Assembly: GCA_037176705.1 (NCBI GenBank)
Contig: CM073891.1
Location: forward strand, 48,610,571 to 48,674,570
DNA length: 64,000 nucleotides
Direction: 5' to 3'
Origin: Molossus alvarezi
Lineage: Eukaryota > Chordata > Mammalia > Chiroptera > Molossidae
Shown here: in pieces, positions 60,040 to 64,000 of the stretch
How positions within the stretch are numbered: the first letter of the stretch is position 1
Layout: the number at the start of each line of letters is the position of its first letter
Notes under the pieces: model-generated
Told to the model about the DNA's origin: nothing
Seen by the model: the letters and a program-made list of their open reading frames with translations, nothing else
The model's database searches: none
Program-made: the position numbers and the translations under genes

Positions 60040-60429
60040 CAACTTTTTTTTTTTTTTTTCCAGGAGTGTTTTAAAAGATCCTAGGAATGGGTTCAGGTAA
60101 CTGGAGATTAACACGAAAAACCTGATATCTTTGGCTTAAATTTTCCCAAAGGAGCTAAAACTGGCTTTTTTTATTTAGATCTTTCCCAGAATAATTAGAT
60201 TAAAACCTCAGATACAGCATCAGTAAGCAGGTAAGGTTTTTGAATGCTTATAACTGTGTTGTAGCCTAAAGGGACTACACAAAAGTAAAGGTTTATGGGC
60301 AATTGTGGATAGGATCTTTAGTAAGATATAGATTGTAGAATATTAAAATGTTATAGTGTGAAATTTTGAAAACATAAGTCAAATCTTTTTTTTTTTTTTT
60401 TTTGTAAAAATGTGGGTAGAACCCAAAAG

Positions 60430-60530
60430 GTCAGTTAATGTGTACAGAGTCACACAGCTGGTTAGCAGCACAGATATAACTAACCACTCCTTTGGACCCA
60501 GTCCCCACCTATCCCCAACACTCACACTCT
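60430..60530 (-). mobile_element. MIR-like remnant
   Basis: AGTCACACAGCTGGTTAGCA followed by ACTCCTTTGGACCCAGTCC; the reversed MIR pattern. Confidence 0.6.
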
Positions 60531-61139
60531 TACCTTGCTACTATATTTCTTAGAAGAGAAAGATTTATTTCAGCACTGGATCTGCAGCCCCAATTTTGCT
60601 ACCTGCCTTTCCTAACAAAGTGGACTTAAGGTCCCAATTGGTGAGGTTCAAGAAAACAAAAGCTAATAACTGGGAATGAATAAATAATTTAAACAGAAAT
60701 TAATGAGTTGCTCAGATAGTAAGTTTCCAAGGTTTTGCAGTAATCATAATAGTTTGACATTGTGCATTCCACTTGTATCAAAATTAAAAAGTAGCAGTTA
60801 TAACAATATGTGACTATATGAGTATAGCTAATGATCAGATGAAGTGTTAATGGTTGCATTCCTACAACCTGTCATAGCTGAGATGTGACTTCCAAAGTCA
60901 AAATTGCAAAGAGTCATTCATTTAAATAAAGAAGAGAATGCTTTCACTTCATACAAAGAAATCAAGCTGAGGCAAACAGACATTCTGATGGCCACATTTG
61001 GAGGCAGATACATTATGGTATACCTCATAGAAATGAGTTTGCTTCAATAAAGGAGGTAATTTGGTACACAATCCTGAATCATCATGACTTCTCTGGCAAA
61101 ACTAACAGCCCTATGGCTCAGGCTGCCCTTCAGGGGGGA

Positions 61140-61325
61140 GGTACCTTTTTTTCTGTCAAGGACCATTTGGATATTTATAGCATCATTCATGGGACATACA
61201 AAATTATCAACTTGAAAATTAGCCTGCTATATTTGGCCAGGCTAATTCGGTGAGGCTTGTGATATTAGCTGGTATTGATTTCAAGGGCCTTATATGGCCC
61301 GTTGGCCAGACGTTCCCCACCCCTG
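61140..61325 (-). mobile_element. hAT-type DNA transposon remnant
   Basis: The right end, read in reverse, is CAGGGGTGGGGAACGTCTGG followed by GGGCCATATAAGGCC, a hAT-style terminus. The left boundary is unclear and may extend to about 61080. Confidence 0.6.
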
Positions 61326-62197
61326 CTAAGGAGAAGAGTCATATGCTGGCTATTTTCTCATAATATGCTCAAGGTTTGTGAGAATAAAATATATTTGATT
61401 TAATCACACCCATAAGCCACAAGCTAAGAAATAATCAGGTAAATAAGCTTCCAATACTAGCCTCAGAGTAATGATTAAATAAGGAAATATACTGTTAACT
61501 CCATATTCTCTTCCACTGTCCATGAAAAGGAGTCTGTGAAGTAATAAGAAAGAAATAAGAAATGATAATCAATGTGCGAAGTAATTTTGCTAGGCTAAAC
61601 AAAGTAATCATTTGTAATATGGGAATATTATAGCCCACCGTGCAAAAGTGTGCAGTAGCCTTCCCCTTCTCTCCTCTCCCAGGAGCAAACATCATCAAAA
61701 AACAGGAAAATTGGGGTATATAGTGAGGAAGATAAATGGACTGTGAAAGCAAAAGATATGATGCTGACACTGGGGAAACATTTTGTTTGTTGATTTTTTT
61801 TTTTAATGATTTTGCCTTTGGGATCTTTATAACTATGAGTTTTGAATAACATTTCTTTTTCTAATCCTCCATTTGGGCTTAAAGTTTCTTGTGCTTGGGA
61901 GATGATTCTGGTCTAAAAAGAAACACTGCATTCCTTTTGTGTGGATTCACACAAATCCAAGGGTACAAGGATAGGGTCTTAAATGCTATAGACAACTGAA
62001 GTTCCTCCTTGCTTACCCAGAAAACTATCATAATTTGTTTCATTGGGCAAATGGATGGTGCTAAATCCAAAATCTTTATTGCCCCCTAACTGTCATAGTG
62101 TTACTCTAATGGTCATTTATTTAATTTAACAAGTTGATATTTCAGCTCCAAATCACTCAGCTTAATAGGTCAGTCATAAAGGAATCATTAATTGTTT

Positions 62198-62455
62198 TTT
62201 TGTTTGTTTGTTTTATTCCTTTTTTTAATCCTCACCCAAGGATAATTTTCCATTTTATCAGATAGAGTGAGAAGGAGGCGAGAGAGAGAGAAATATCAAT
62301 GTAAGAGAGACACATCAACTGGTTGCCTCCCACACGACCCCGATCAGGGCTGGAGACCAGACCACAACCAAGGTACATGCACCTGATCGAAATCGAACCT
62401 GAAACTCTTGGTCTGCGGGCTGATGCTCTAACTGCTGAGCCAAACTGGCCAGGGC
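62198..62455 (-). mobile_element. Ves-type SINE upstream of PCLO
   Basis: Perfect 13-bp duplication TCATTAATTGTTT (62185 and 62456). The only SINE in the 5' flank of PCLO in this window. Confidence 0.93.
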
Positions 62456-63389
62456 TCATTAATTGTTTAAAACCTCCACTGTTATATACCATTATGTTTT
62501 CTAAAATGACTTCCAACTCCAGGAAAAAACAGATCTTTTCCTACTGCTTCATTCTTGTCTCAGTTTCCCAAGTAGTTTCTATTTTAGTGAATTAGAACCA
62601 ATCAAAATGTGATAGTTAACAACCAAACATGACTTCATAATGATTCCTTGGATTTAAAAGACCAAGTATTTTAGTATATGTGTGGATATATAACTTTATG
62701 TTTGTATAAATAGATACATTATGACAATTTTTATACATATCTGTTTTTAATGTTTCTTCTCTAATAGAAGGTAAGAGAAGACTGTGTTAGTTTAGTGGAG
62801 CAAGAACCTGCAGGAGGTTAAGGTCCAACATCATTTTTCCTTATGGCTGAGCTGCTGCTTAGTTGCTGTTCTCAGCCATTTGGTTAGCTCTGCTTTAAAA
62901 TGAGATTTGCAGCTAGACTGCAGCTAACTATAAATTCAAGTGAGATTACAGTTGATTATAAACTGCCTTCTCAATTTGGAGGACAAAAGTATGAGAAGTG
63001 TTTTAGAGAAAAGTTTGATATATTTACTTTTGAATTCTAACATGTGGAACATCAGGCAGTTTCTTTCCCTTTATATTTATTCCAAAGTAAATCTGTAATT
63101 TGAAATAAAAGAGAAAGTCGCTTGTATTTAAAATACTTTTCTTTGGACATAGGATGTATAAAATATTAAGAATAAAATTAGTTTCTATGTCACTTTACAA
63201 TATTACTTTGTGATTTGGAAATTACTAATAAGTCTTAAGATTATACCTTAGATGGTTCAACATTATTTGGCCATTTTACACATAGTCTTTAGAATTCAGA
63301 ACCTACTCTTTGGAAGATGGGAATGTGTGTACATATCTTATTCATGATTTCTGGTTGACAATGTCTGACTTTAGAACCTAGCCCTGCCA

Positions 63390-63530
63390 TCTTAGACTGA
63401 TTTGGGTAAGTCATTGACTCTTCAGAACTTGAGGTTCCTTAACTCTAAAAATGTAGAAAATAATATACTATCTCTCAGGATTCTTGTAATAATTAAATGA
63501 GAAAACGATGTGAATGTACTTGTAAATTAG
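63390..63530 (+). mobile_element. MIR remnant
   Basis: TTGGGTAAGTCATTGACTC, TTAACTCTAAAAATGTAGAAAA and CTCAGGATTCTTGTAATAAT match the MIR core. Confidence 0.7.
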
Positions 63531-63639
63531 GATACATGTTATCACAGCTGTGGTAGCTTCTTACAATACTGGTCCTCGGTGAATCAGATCTTCCTGTCCA
63601 CTACCCTCTACAGTGGGGTTGCCACACCTCCTATAAAGA

Positions 63640-63985
63640 ATTAGGGTTTGTTTCCTCACCCCTTGACTGGAACTGAACCCATGACTTATTTTTACCAAAA
63701 GAATGTGGTGGTATGTAATTTCCCAGACTAGCCTTCCAACCTGGCCATCTTGTTTCTTTGGAGACTCTCATGCTCTGAAGAAGCCCCAGAGGTGGGACTC
63801 CATGAGGAGAGGAGCCCAGCTGCTCCAGCCTCAGGCAATCTCAGCTGAAGCCTTAATGAGTCCCCTTAGAGCAACCTGCCTAGGTGGATGTACCTGCTGG
63901 CTACAAGTCACATCTGTGAACCAGGTGTAATCAGCAGAAGAACTGAACAATAAACCCAGTTATTATTATAATTATTTTAGGTGAC
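63640..63985 (+). mobile_element. Possible MLT1-type LTR remnant
   Basis: CCATGACTTATTTTTACCAAAAGAATG, then TCATGCTCTGAAGAAGCC and an AATAAACCCAGTTATTATTA end resemble an old MaLR LTR. The 75-residue frame at 63703 is not a supported gene. Confidence 0.45.
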
Positions 63986-64000
63986 TATGTTTGGGGGTTT

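Larger units (their letters stand above)
59901..64000. other. Upstream flank of PCLO
   Basis: No supported gene. It contains a T-rich tract at about 60043-60059, MIR remnants near 60430 and 63390, a hAT-type remnant ending at 61325, one SINE at 62198 and an LTR-like stretch after 63600. The remaining sequence is unremarkable and AT-rich. Confidence 0.7.

Overview
This is mammalian nuclear DNA, almost certainly from a bat. It is AT-rich and intron-dominated and carries about 41 copies of one tRNA-derived SINE (roughly 15% of the window) whose head (GCCCTGGCCGGTTTGGCTCAG) and tail (CCTCRGGTGAGGATT-A(n)) match the Ves SINEs of yangochiropteran bats. Older mammalian repeats (L2, MIR, MLT1, Tigger/mariner-type DNA elements) lie between them. 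The species cannot be named from the sequence; the copies differ from the Myotis Ves form as I remember it.

The only protein-coding gene I can support is the 5' part of PCLO (Piccolo, presynaptic active-zone scaffold), on the minus strand. Exon 1 is 59172-59425 coding, inside a CpG island at about 59170-59890. Exon 2 is 51261-52869. Exon 3 is 27780-29183. Together they encode the first 1,089 residues in one continuous frame: a possible N-myristoylation signal, an acidic/helical N-terminal segment, Pro/Gln-rich decapeptide repeats, zinc finger 1 (split over exons 2 and 3), a Pro/Lys/Ser-rich linker, and the first part of zinc finger 2. The rest of the gene lies to the left of base 1.

Layout, in + coordinates: 1-27779 is intron 3 (incomplete), dense in SINEs between 6.6 and 16.9 kb, with an L1 cluster at 19-22 kb and an old DNA transposon at 26.0-26.6 kb. 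27780-29183 is exon 3. 29184-51260 is intron 2 (22.1 kb), the most repeat-rich part, with two Tc/mariner-type elements side by side near 42.3-42.8 kb and a recent 47-bp tandem duplication at 43.4 kb. 51261-52869 is exon 2. 52870-59171 is intron 1, repeat-poor. 59172-about 59900 is exon 1, 5' UTR and promoter. About 59900-64000 is upstream flank with MIR, hAT, one SINE and an LTR remnant; no second gene was seen.

No operons, CRISPR arrays, rRNA or true tRNA genes were seen. I found no new multi-gene system. The points most worth checking are a non-canonical GC donor at PCLO intron 1, a homogenised run of 30-bp/10-residue repeats in exon 2, the identical intron position in both zinc fingers, SINE copies with unusual structures (internal duplication, head-only copies, internally primed copies), and a pair of nested or adjacent Tigger-like elements.
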